A stretch of DNA of 6,549 bases from an uncultured Planctomycetaceae bacterium. GTDB lineage: Bacteria; Planctomycetota; Planctomycetia; Pirellulales; UBA1268. The stretch is from the NCBI GenBank assembly GCA_937926325.1, contig CALAZQ010000133.1, forward strand, positions 1-6,549. Reading direction: 5' to 3'. Shown piece after piece: positions 1 through 6,522 of this stretch; within the stretch, counting starts at the first letter, position 1, and each line of letters begins with the position of its first letter. The position numbers and the translations under genes are program-made. Below the pieces are notes generated by a model that did no database searches, had not been told where the DNA came from, and saw nothing but the letters and a program-made list of their open reading frames with translations.

Positions 1-2
1 TG

Positions 3-2126
3 CTCAACCTGCTCGGCCACGGGATGGACGAGGGGAGCGAGCGGTCGGGCATGGGCGGCCGCCAGATGGCCGGCGCCGGCGGTGGCGGCGGAGACGCGCC
101 GACCAAGAGCGGCAAGAGCAAGACCCCGGCCCTCGACTCGTTCGGCCGCGACCTGACCGAACTGGCCAAGCAGGGCAAGCTCGACCCGGTAATCGGCCGC
201 GAGCAGGAAATCGAACGGGCCATCCAGATTCTCTGCCGCCGCACCAAAAACAACCCGGTGCTGATCGGCGAGGCGGGCGTCGGCAAGACGGCCATCGTCG
301 AGGGCTTCGCCCAGCGGGTCATCGAGGGCAACGTTCCAGAACTGCTCGCCGACCGGCGGATCGTGGTACTCGACCTGGCCATGATGGTCGCCGGCACCAA
401 GTACCGCGGCCAGTTTGAAGAGCGGATCAAGGCGGTCATGAACGAGGTCCGCCGGGCCAAGAACACCATTCTGTTCATCGACGAACTGCACACCCTCGTC
501 GGTGCCGGCGGTGCAGAAGGCGCCATCGACGCCTCCAACGTGCTCAAGCCGGCCCTGGCCCGTGGGGAGATCCAGTGCATCGGGGCGACCACGCTTGATG
601 AGTACCGCAAGTACATCGAGAAAGACTCCGCTCTCGACCGCCGGTTCCAGCTGGTCATGGTCGAGCCGGCGACCAAGAGCGAGGCGATCGAAATCCTCAA
701 GGGGCTGCGGGATCGTTATGAAAGCCACCATCGGGTGTCGATCACCGACGATGCCCTCGAAGCCTCCGTGGAACTCTCCAGCCGCTACATCACCGGCCGC
801 TGCCTCCCCGACAAGGCGATCGACGTAATCGACGAGGCGGGGGCCCGGGTCCGGCTCAAGGCGATGACCAAGCCGCCGGATCTCAAAGAGATCGACGACG
901 AGGTCGAGCGGCTCAACAAGGAGAAGGAAGAGGCGGTCGCCAATCAGGACTTCGAGAAGGCGGCTGCCCTCCGGGATCAGGCCGACAAGCTGAAGAAGAA
1001 GAAGCAACAGATGACCAAGGAGTGGCGGGAGAAGTCCCGCGAGGCCGACGGGGTCGTCGACGAAGAGGTGGTGGCCGAGGTTGTCTCAAAGATGACCGGC
1101 ATCCCACTGACCCGGATGAGCACCGAGGACAGCCAGCGGCTGATGCAGATGGAAGACTCGCTGCACAAGCGGGTGATCGGGCAGGACGCCGCCATCAAGA
1201 GCATCTCCAAGGCAGTCCGCCGCAGCCGGTCTGGCCTGAAGGATCCGAAGCGGCCGATTGGCTGCTTTGTCTTCGCCGGTCCCACCGGTGTCGGCAAGAC
1301 GCTGCTGGCCAAGGCGTTGGCCGAATTCATGTTCGGCGATGATGATGCGCTCATTTCGATCGACATGAGCGAGTACATGGAAAAACACAACGTCAGCCGT
1401 CTGGTGGGTGCGCCTCCGGGCTATGTCGGCTTCGAGGAGGGCGGCCAACTGACTGAGAAGATCCGGCGGCGTCCCTACGCCGTCGTGCTGCTCGACGAAA
1501 TCGAGAAGGCTCATCCCGACGTCTTCAACATGCTGCTGCAGGTGATGGAAGAGGGTCGACTGACCGATTCATTTGGCCGGAACGTCGACTTCCGCAACAC
1601 CATTCTGATCATGACAACCAACGCGGGAGCTGAGGCCATCAAGAACGAGTCGGCCTTCGGCTTTCAGAAGCCCGAAGATGACGCCGGCTACGACAGCATG
1701 AAGTCGCGTGTGGGTGAGCGGATCGAGCGAGTCTTCCGGCCCGAGTTCCTCAACCGGCTCGATGACGTGATCGTCTTCCACCATCTGACCGTTGAAAACC
1801 TCAAGCAGGTGATCGACATCGAGTTGGCAAAGGTCCGCGAGCGGCTGCTGGAACGCGGCCTGCAGCTTGAGCTGACCGACGAGGCCAAGAAGTTCCTGAT
1901 CAAGAAGGGGTCCGACACCGACTTCGGTGCCCGGCCACTGCGGCGGGCGCTTGAGAACTTCATCGAGGACCCTGTCTCCGAAGAACTGCTGAAGGGTGAG
2001 TTCGAGGGCAAGGACACGATTCAGGTCGACTGCAAAGAGGTGGCCGGCAAGAAGCAGCTGGTCTTCACGGGTGTGGTCACAGCCGAGCCGGTCGCTGCCG
2101 GAACGGCCGAGGAATCGGCCAGCTGA
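3..2126 (+). CDS. clpC: ClpC-type AAA+ unfoldase, ATPase subunit of a Clp protease (5'-truncated by window edge)
   Basis: Cytoplasmic AAA+ unfoldase that threads substrates into ClpP. The frame is open to the left edge (LNLLGHG precedes the Met at 24), matching the end of a Clp-N domain. The real start is therefore outside; about 140 residues of the usual 810-850 are missing. Numbering from the Met at 24: Gly-rich linker 4-25; D1 with Walker A GEAGVGKT (82-89), pore loop KYRG (126-129) and Walker B ILFIDE (149-154); a short middle domain with a UVR-like motif ([13 protein letters not shown], 307-319); D2 with Walker A GPTGVGKT (419-426), pore loop GYVG (466-469), Walker B VVLLDE (487-492), sensor-1 TTNAG (531-535), Arg finger in FLNRLDD (575-581) and sensor-2 GARPLRRA (635-642). 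The UVR-like short middle domain fits ClpC rather than ClpB. AFGF (544-547) sits where ClpC has its ClpP-docking VGF/LGF loop. All ATPase motifs are intact. It ends at TGA 2124-2126, convergent with the next gene. Confidence 0.96.
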   Translation, partial: LNLLGHGMDEGSERSGMGGRQMAGAGGGGGDAPTKSGKSKTPALDSFGRDLTELAKQGKLDPVIGREQEIERAIQILCRRTKNNPVLIGEAGVGKTAIVEGFAQRVIEGNVPELLADRRIVVLDLAMMVAGTKYRGQFEERIKAVMNEVRRAKNTILFIDELHTLVGAGGAEGAIDASNVLKPALARGEIQCIGATTLDEYRKYIEKDSALDRRFQLVMVEPATKSEAIEILKGLRDRYESHHRVSITDDALEASVELSSRYITGRCLPDKAIDVIDEAGARVRLKAMTKPPDLKEIDDEVERLNKEKEEAVANQDFEKAAALRDQADKLKKKKQQMTKEWREKSREADGVVDEEVVAEVVSKMTGIPLTRMSTEDSQRLMQMEDSLHKRVIGQDAAIKSISKAVRRSRSGLKDPKRPIGCFVFAGPTGVGKTLLAKALAEFMFGDDDALISIDMSEYMEKHNVSRLVGAPPGYVGFEEGGQLTEKIRRRPYAVVLLDEIEKAHPDVFNMLLQVMEEGRLTDSFGRNVDFRNTILIMTTNAGAEAIKNESAFGFQKPEDDAGYDSMKSRVGERIERVFRPEFLNRLDDVIVFHHLTVENLKQVIDIELAKVRERLLERGLQLELTDEAKKFLIKKGSDTDFGARPLRRALENFIEDPVSEELLKGEFEGKDTIQVDCKEVAGKKQLVFTGVVTAEPVAAGTAEESAS

Positions 2127-2199
2127 CCGGGCGCGGGTCATACGCAGCCACCGCGTCAGATGCCAGCCAAGCCGCGATAGCTTGTGCACGCTCAGTCCA

Positions 2200-2239
2200 A
2201 AACAGACTGCCGGTCCAGTCGCTTCCGCTCCTGGCTTCC
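2200..2239 (+). repeat. 40-base direct repeat, copy A
   Basis: The segment from AAACAGACTG to CTGGCTTCC is identical, base for base, to 2465-2504. It contains an imperfect dyad: CCAG (2215-2218) can pair with CTGG (2231-2234), and GC (2221-2222) with GC (2227-2228) around a TTCC loop. Identity stops sharply on the right (CTGAATCC here, AGGAGATC in copy B) and one or two bases beyond the left end. Its hairpin-like core resembles the REP-like intergenic repeats I associate with planctomycete genomes; that resemblance is recollection, not a search result. Confidence 0.9.
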
Positions 2240-2251
2240 TGAATCCCTGCA

Positions 2252-2420
2252 CGCTCGACGAGCGAGGGGGTACCCATGCCCACGAGCGGGCTACGGCAGC
2301 AAGCGAAACCGGGCACCGATCCGACGAAGGCGGATTGGTCGGTGAAGCGCAGCGAACGTGCAGTGAACGGCGGCCAGGAGGGCCGACGTGAACGTCCAGC
2401 GAGTGGGCGTGGGTACCTCC
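2252..2420 (+). ncRNA. Candidate structured RNA or folded mobile-element core between the direct repeats
   Basis: The left arm GGGGGTACCCATGCCCAC (2266-2283) pairs with GTGGGCGTGGGTACCTCC (2403-2420) as an 18-pair helix. Sixteen pairs are Watson-Crick and two are G-U (2268 with 2418, 2277 with 2409). Inside are a 9-pair hairpin (2315-2323 with 2331-2339, one G-U, loop ACGAAGG), a weak 4-pair one (2347-2350 with 2358-2361, one G-U), and an interrupted 3+5-pair one (2367-2369 and 2371-2375 with 2381-2385 and 2387-2389, loop AGGAG). A 5-pair hairpin (2252-2256 with 2260-2264) sits just outside the long helix. On the minus strand each G-U would become A-C, so a folded RNA would be read from the plus strand. 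Pairings were found by eye. No RNA family is recognised. It could equally be a MITE-like DNA element or a remnant of a larger mobile element. Confidence 0.4.
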
Positions 2421-2464
2421 GAGCCGATGACTCGCGAGGGACGCATACCAACCTAAGCTCTATC

Positions 2465-2504
2465 AAACAGACTGCCGGTCCAGTCGCTTCCGCTCCTGGC
2501 TTCC
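2465..2504 (+). repeat. 40-base direct repeat, copy B
   Basis: This is an exact copy of 2200-2239, in the same orientation, starting 265 bases further on. It has the same internal dyad (CCAG 2480-2483, CTGG 2496-2499). Unlike copy A, its right half also pairs perfectly with its own flanking bases, forming the hairpin at 2493-2509. The exact identity of two non-coding 40-mers suggests recent duplication, or both being ends or members of a repeat family. Confidence 0.9.
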
Positions 2505-2509
2505 AGGAG
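2493..2509. terminator. Perfect hairpin at the edge of repeat copy B, possible terminator for either convergent gene
   Basis: CTCCTGG (2493-2499) and CCAGGAG (2503-2509) form a perfect 7-pair stem with loop CTT. There is no T-tract on either side, so it is not a classical intrinsic terminator. Its position between two facing genes makes a transcript-end or 3'-stabilising role plausible. The left arm is within the 40-base repeat and the right arm is mostly outside it. Confidence 0.3.
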
Positions 2510-2528
2510 ATCATTCCCGCTGGACAAG

Positions 2529-2551
2529 GCCAGCAAGTGCTGAACGCTGGC
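2529..2551 (-). terminator. Possible hairpin just downstream of the large minus-strand gene
   Basis: GCCAGC (2529-2534) pairs perfectly with GCTGGC (2546-2551) around an 11-base loop. It lies 11 bases beyond the minus-strand stop codon (2564-2562). The stem is short and no T-run follows on the minus strand, so a role in ending that transcript is only a weak suggestion. Confidence 0.25.
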
Positions 2552-2561
2552 TGGTCGCGGG

Positions 2562-5500
2562 TCAGTCGCTGATGCCGGCTTTCTTCTTCAGGCGGTTGAG
2601 TTCTGTCCGGCCGCCTTCATTGACCGCAAAGACGAAGCGGACGAGGTCGAGGAAAGCGGCCCGATCCGGCAACTGCCCAACCAGCCCCAACGGCATGGTC
2701 GACGTCGGCTGCTCGATCAATTCGTCGACGTCGTCAGCCGGAAGAGTCCGCTGCTTGCCTTTGTCGGTTGGCAGGCTCAGCACCACCTGATCATCATTCT
2801 GGGAGACCAGAAAGCCTGACAGCAGCTGCCCGTCACCGGTCAGCACATTCACTGAGCGATAGCCCTCGCGAATCTTCGCCGAGGGCTTGAGGATCGACTC
2901 GACCAGATACGCCTGGGTCGCATCGGGCCGCTGCTCGGTCAGCTGGGGCCCCAACTGATAGCCGTAGGGGACGGCATGACAGGTGGCACAGGCCACCTTC
3001 TCATTGAAGAACAGCTTTGCCCCGCGGACAGCATCACCGCCGGCCAGGGCGTCAGCCACCAGCTGGTCAAGCGGCTCGGCGGCCAGTTCGGCCTGCAGCT
3101 GCGGATTGACCGGCTTGTCTTCGACGAGCTCCGGCCGGCTGCCCTCCGGAAACGGATGCTCGGCAATCAGCTCTTCGGGGCTGTAGAAGGTCCGCCGCGA
3201 CTTGGTCTCGGCGCGAACGCGGGCAACCTCTTCTTCACTCACCGCCGGGGCATCATTGCCCCAGCTGTTGCGGACGTAGGTGAGGACGGCGGCAATCTCC
3301 TTATCGCTGAACATCAGGCCGATCGCGGTCATCGGCGGAACGCCCCGGGCCGGCTCGTACTGTCTGCCAGCCACGCGAATCGGTCCCCAGATGCCATGGA
3401 GCGTCAGCTTGATCAGTCGGTCGGTGTCACCGGTCACCCACTCGCTGCCAACCAGCGGTGGATAGATCCCGGTCACGCCCCGGCCGTGGTCGCGGTGGCA
3501 GGTGTTGCATGAGCCTTCCTGATAAAAGGCCATCTCGCCAAGTTCATAGAACCTTTTGAACGCATAATCCTTGAACTTCTTCGACTTCGTCCGGACATCC
3601 TTGGGCTTGGCCGCCCCCGGCAGGCTGCGGGCGAACAGTTGGTCGATCCCATCGACGACCCGGTTGCCGTCGAAGCTGCCACTGGTCACCAGCTGCCCCG
3701 CGTCGTCGCCCAAAGTGAGCATGGCGTGATTGAGGGCGTTGCGAATCCAACGATCGGTCGGGTGGGCCGCCACCGTCAGGGCAATTTCGGCCCCCTGCGG
3801 CCCGCCCAGCCATGAACCAGCGGAGAGCGCCTCCAGCCGCACCCGGGGGTGAGCGTCAGCAGCTGCCGGCAGCAGGAACCGCTCGGGGCTGTCGAGCAGG
3901 TGCAGGCAGTGCCGCACCACGCGGACGGCTGCCGCCCGCACCCGATGGTCAGAGGCGTTGAGGCACCGCTCGAGCAGGTCGATCGAGGGCTGTTGCTGGC
4001 CCCAGGTGGCCCAGAGGGCTTCCAACTGCAGGCGTTCGTCATCTCGATTGGCATCGGCAAAGGCGGCTGCCGCTGCCAGCACCGCCGCAGCCTCACGGCC
4101 CCGAAGTTCCCGCTGCGACCGCTTGCGGGCATTCATCTCCGGCAGCTTCAGATTCTCAAACAGCACCTCGAGCGGTTCACCGGCAATGTGTGGCGGCTCG
4201 ACCAGTGGCCGTTCGGGATAGGTGATGCGATAGATGCGGCCATACTCCGAGTTTCGCAGCGGGTCGCGGGCACTGTGCTGCATGTGGCCGATCAGCGTGT
4301 TGTGCCAGTCGAGAAAATAGAGGCTGCCATCGGGGGCGATCTCAAGGTCGCAGGGGCGGAAGTTGCCGTCCGTCGACTGGATCAGATTCTGCCGGAAGCG
4401 GCCCTTGATCTCGCTGCCGTCCTCGACAACGGCATAGTCTTTGATGCCGAGGAAGCCGATCGTATTGGCATAGAGATAATCCCCCTGTAACTCGTCGGGG
4501 AAGTGTCGCGAGGAGATGAACTCGGCCCCCGATGTCGGCCGGGTATGGTGTTCATAGTTGAACTTCGAGACCTTCTCCATCTCGGCGGCGTGGGGCAGCT
4601 TGAGCGAGTAGCCGAGCAGCCAGTATTGATCGCCCCCTGATGCATCATTCACAAAGGTCTGCCCATAGGCGTCGTGGGCCACTCCCCAGGGGTTGTTGAC
4701 GTCGAGCTGCATCACCCGTTCCACCTTCCAGGACTGCGGGTCGAACCGCCAGACGCCACCGTCGGCCATGCGTTCGGGCCCCCACGGTGTCTCGACCTGG
4801 GAATGCAAAAACCGGCCCTCACACATGTAGATGCCACCGCCGTGATCGACATCGAAAGCGGAGATGGCGTGATGGGTGTCGTGAGGATCAAAGCCGTCGA
4901 GGAGGTATTCGGTGACATCGGCTCGGCTGTCTCCGTCGGTGTCTTTGAGAAGCATCAAGAACGGCTCCTGTGACAGGTAGACACCCTCGGGGGCCAGCTC
5001 AAAGCCGATCGGCATATGGAGGCCATCGGCGAAGACCGTCTCACGGTCGGCCCGGCCGTCGCCATCGGTGTCCTCGTAGATCAGGATCTTGTCGTTCGGC
5101 TTGGCATCGCCCGGCTTGTAGTGCGGATAGCTCGGCAGGGTCGACACCCAGAGCCGACCCCGGTTGTCAAACCGCATCTGGCAGGGGTTGCCGAGGTTGG
5201 GGAACTGCTGCTCGGAAGCGAACAGTGACACCTCGTACCCCTCGGGGAGCGTGAACTTCTCCAGCACCTCGGCCTCCTCCTTGAGGTAGGTGGTGCTGCC
5301 ATTTTTTTTGCTCACCACATAGTTGGTCTCAACCGGCGACAGGGAGCGGCTGCGGGAGTCATCGACCGCCGACTCGGCCTTCTCCCCGCGGGCGATGGCC
5401 CAGATCTCCCGGTCCCGCAGGACAGTCATCTGCCGGATCTTCTCGATCTCTTCGGGATAGTTGAAGTTGCCGTAGGGAGCCCAGCGACGGCCGTAGGCAT

Positions 5501-6512
5501 GCACACCGTTGAGCATCCGGTAGTCGTTTCGCCAGAACCAGGCCTTGTCGGCCACCGCCCGATGCAGCGGTGTATTGTCTTCCTCGACCGCCAGATCCTG
5601 TCCGAAAAGCGACTTCATCAGTAGCGGTGCAAGCCGCCGATAGCCGGCGGCTGAAAGGTGTACCCCGTTGATCGTCAGCGGCTCTTCCCCCTCGGCGAAC
5701 CAGCCCTTCGTCGGCGTAAACAGATCGACAAAGCCAACCTGATGCCGCCTGGCGACGGCCTCGACCGCGGCCGCATAGGCGGCCAGCACCTCGTTCCGAG
5801 CGGCGGCATCGGGCAGGGCAAAGCCGGCCCGCTGCTCCATGGCGATCGGCGTCGCGAGGACCAGCCGGGGTGGGGTCTTGCCATCGCGGACGTAACACCG
5901 CGAGAGCGTGTGGCGGACGAAGGCGTCGAGTTCATTGGTGAAGTTTTCGACACCTTCCAGGCCTGCAAAGGACTCGTTAAAGCCGAAGAAGGCGACAATG
6001 GTGGAGGCCTCGACAATCGTCAGCCACTCGTCGGGCTCAGGGTAATGGCCAATGCCAAAATGCCCGTTGATTTCCGGGTGAAAGGCCTTGGCCCCAGGAA
6101 AGGCCCAAGGGTTTTCGTTGCCCGCCTCGGGCCGGAAGCCGGGCGTGTGCCCGGGGAAGCCCAGATTGCGAAAGGTCAGATCCAGCTCGGGGAAGGCCCG
6201 GTAGAGCAGGGTTTCGAAATAATTGTGGTGCTCCATCCGCTCGGCGAGGCCGTTGCCGAGAAAGACGACGGTCTCACCGGGCCGGGGATCGAGCGGCAGG
6301 CGGGTGGCAGCTGCAGCCCCCTGCACAACCGTCGGCTGGTGATATTCCGGCCGCTGCTGATCCTGCTGCTGCTTCGCAGTCGGCGTGACCGTTGAGAGCA
6401 CCTCAAGGCCCTTCCGGCCGGCCCCACCAATCTCGGCAGCAATTAGAAGACCACCGGCAAGGCAGAGCGTCAGGCTCAGCCGGGCGGCACCTCGCACCAC
6501 AACTCGCGCCAT
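2562..6512 (-). CDS. Large exported PVC-type CxxCH cytochrome protein: SGNH-like module, dehydrogenase propeller, HEAT-like region, two haem c domains
   Basis: A 1316-residue protein, probably an extracytoplasmic haem-linked oxidoreductase; substrate unknown. Residues 1-26 look like a signal peptide (basic start, hydrophobic 12-26), followed by a Gln-rich linker near 47-60. An SGNH-hydrolase-like module spans about 78-305: GNG at 86-88 where GDS is expected, Gly118, GFNE (177-180) and NGVHL (282-286). A conserved-looking Trp/Tyr-rich linker follows (325-375). Residues 415-770 match the Pirellula/Verrucomicrobium membrane-bound dehydrogenase domain, a sugar-dehydrogenase-like propeller, with Ca-loop-like DTDGDGRAD (481-489) and DTDGDSRAD (524-532). 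Residues 795-940 are Ala/Leu-rich helices, HEAT-like. Cytochrome c domain 1 has CNTCH (1002-1006) and candidate axial Met1061. Domain 2, of the PVC haem-binding type, has CATCH (1175-1179), GPQLT and STMP with Met1273. The ATG at 6512 is supported by GAGGT five bases upstream and by the signal peptide right after it. No operon partner is visible. The family call is strong; the function is inferred. Confidence 0.94.
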   Translation of the reverse strand: MARVVVRGAARLSLTLCLAGGLLIAAEIGGAGRKGLEVLSTVTPTAKQQQDQQRPEYHQPTVVQGAAAATRLPLDPRPGETVVFLGNGLAERMEHHNYFETLLYRAFPELDLTFRNLGFPGHTPGFRPEAGNENPWAFPGAKAFHPEINGHFGIGHYPEPDEWLTIVEASTIVAFFGFNESFAGLEGVENFTNELDAFVRHTLSRCYVRDGKTPPRLVLATPIAMEQRAGFALPDAAARNEVLAAYAAAVEAVARRHQVGFVDLFTPTKGWFAEGEEPLTINGVHLSAAGYRRLAPLLMKSLFGQDLAVEEDNTPLHRAVADKAWFWRNDYRMLNGVHAYGRRWAPYGNFNYPEEIEKIRQMTVLRDREIWAIARGEKAESAVDDSRSRSLSPVETNYVVSKKNGSTTYLKEEAEVLEKFTLPEGYEVSLFASEQQFPNLGNPCQMRFDNRGRLWVSTLPSYPHYKPGDAKPNDKILIYEDTDGDGRADRETVFADGLHMPIGFELAPEGVYLSQEPFLMLLKDTDGDSRADVTEYLLDGFDPHDTHHAISAFDVDHGGGIYMCEGRFLHSQVETPWGPERMADGGVWRFDPQSWKVERVMQLDVNNPWGVAHDAYGQTFVNDASGGDQYWLLGYSLKLPHAAEMEKVSKFNYEHHTRPTSGAEFISSRHFPDELQGDYLYANTIGFLGIKDYAVVEDGSEIKGRFRQNLIQSTDGNFRPCDLEIAPDGSLYFLDWHNTLIGHMQHSARDPLRNSEYGRIYRITYPERPLVEPPHIAGEPLEVLFENLKLPEMNARKRSQRELRGREAAAVLAAAAAFADANRDDERLQLEALWATWGQQQPSIDLLERCLNASDHRVRAAAVRVVRHCLHLLDSPERFLLPAAADAHPRVRLEALSAGSWLGGPQGAEIALTVAAHPTDRWIRNALNHAMLTLGDDAGQLVTSGSFDGNRVVDGIDQLFARSLPGAAKPKDVRTKSKKFKDYAFKRFYELGEMAFYQEGSCNTCHRDHGRGVTGIYPPLVGSEWVTGDTDRLIKLTLHGIWGPIRVAGRQYEPARGVPPMTAIGLMFSDKEIAAVLTYVRNSWGNDAPAVSEEEVARVRAETKSRRTFYSPEELIAEHPFPEGSRPELVEDKPVNPQLQAELAAEPLDQLVADALAGGDAVRGAKLFFNEKVACATCHAVPYGYQLGPQLTEQRPDATQAYLVESILKPSAKIREGYRSVNVLTGDGQLLSGFLVSQNDDQVVLSLPTDKGKQRTLPADDVDELIEQPTSTMPLGLVGQLPDRAAFLDLVRFVFAVNEGGRTELNRLKKKAGISD

Positions 6513-6517
6513 CTTAC

Positions 6518-6522
6518 ACCTC
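6518..6522 (-). promoter_or_regulatory. Ribosome binding site GAGGT of the large minus-strand gene
   Basis: Read on the minus strand, GAGGT is followed by the five bases GTAAG and then ATG (6512-6510). This Shine-Dalgarno match with sensible spacing supports the chosen start. Only 37 bases of leader are in the window and I see no clear promoter in them. Confidence 0.75.

Larger units (their letters stand above)
2127..2561. other. Convergent intergenic region carrying a repeat-bounded structured element
   Basis: This 435-base stretch lies between the two facing stop codons. Positions 2127-2199 show nothing I can name. Positions 2200-2504 form a unit bounded by two exact 40-base direct repeats, with an internal 18-base-pair inverted repeat and several hairpins. 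Positions 2505-2561 complete one hairpin with the second repeat and contain another. Open frames cross the region on both strands, for example 98 codons from the ATG at 2276 on the plus strand. I do not call a gene: there is no convincing ribosome binding site, and that ATG lies inside an arm of the inverted repeat. The two repeat copies are also 265 bases apart, so they fall in different reading frames, as expected for non-coding DNA. Confidence 0.7.

Noticed and set aside
24..26. ATG at 24 as the true start of the Clp gene
   Set aside because: The frame is open upstream to the window edge with LNLLGHG, which fits the end of a Clp-N domain. Starting here would give a ClpC lacking its N-domain and beginning in a Gly-rich linker.
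1..2126. ClpB or ClpA as the identity of the Clp gene
   Set aside because: The middle region is short with a UVR-like motif rather than the long ClpB coiled coil. An AFGF docking loop is present, which ClpB lacks, and the linker and UVR motif are not those of ClpA.
1569..2252. 227-codon minus-strand open frame antisense to the clpC 3' end
   Set aside because: It overlaps the highly conserved D2 region of ClpC. Its translation is a shadow of that region and then runs into the non-coding repeat, and no ribosome binding site or known domain is evident.
2200..2504. CRISPR array
   Set aside because: There are only two repeat copies, with a 225-base spacer containing its own inverted repeats, and no cas genes in view. 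The spacing is far from CRISPR geometry.
2077..2514. 145-codon minus-strand frame across the intergenic element
   Set aside because: It begins within the second repeat and ends inside the clpC coding region. The two repeat copies are read in different frames, so there is no protein-level repeat, and no ribosome binding site supports it.
3849..4490. 213-codon plus-strand open frame inside the large minus-strand gene
   Set aside because: It is antisense to the HEAT-like and late propeller region. Its composition follows from the complementary coding strand and it has no domain of its own.
5658..6395. 245-codon plus-strand open frame opposite the N-terminal part of the large minus-strand gene
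   Set aside because: It is fully antisense to a protein with a recognisable signal peptide and domain motifs. Its translation has no recognisable motif, and long antisense frames are expected in GC-rich DNA.
6462..6467. Lipoprotein signal at Cys17 of the large protein
   Set aside because: The residues before Cys17 are LTL, so the position just before the Cys is Leu rather than the small residue a lipobox needs. An ordinary signal peptide is more likely.
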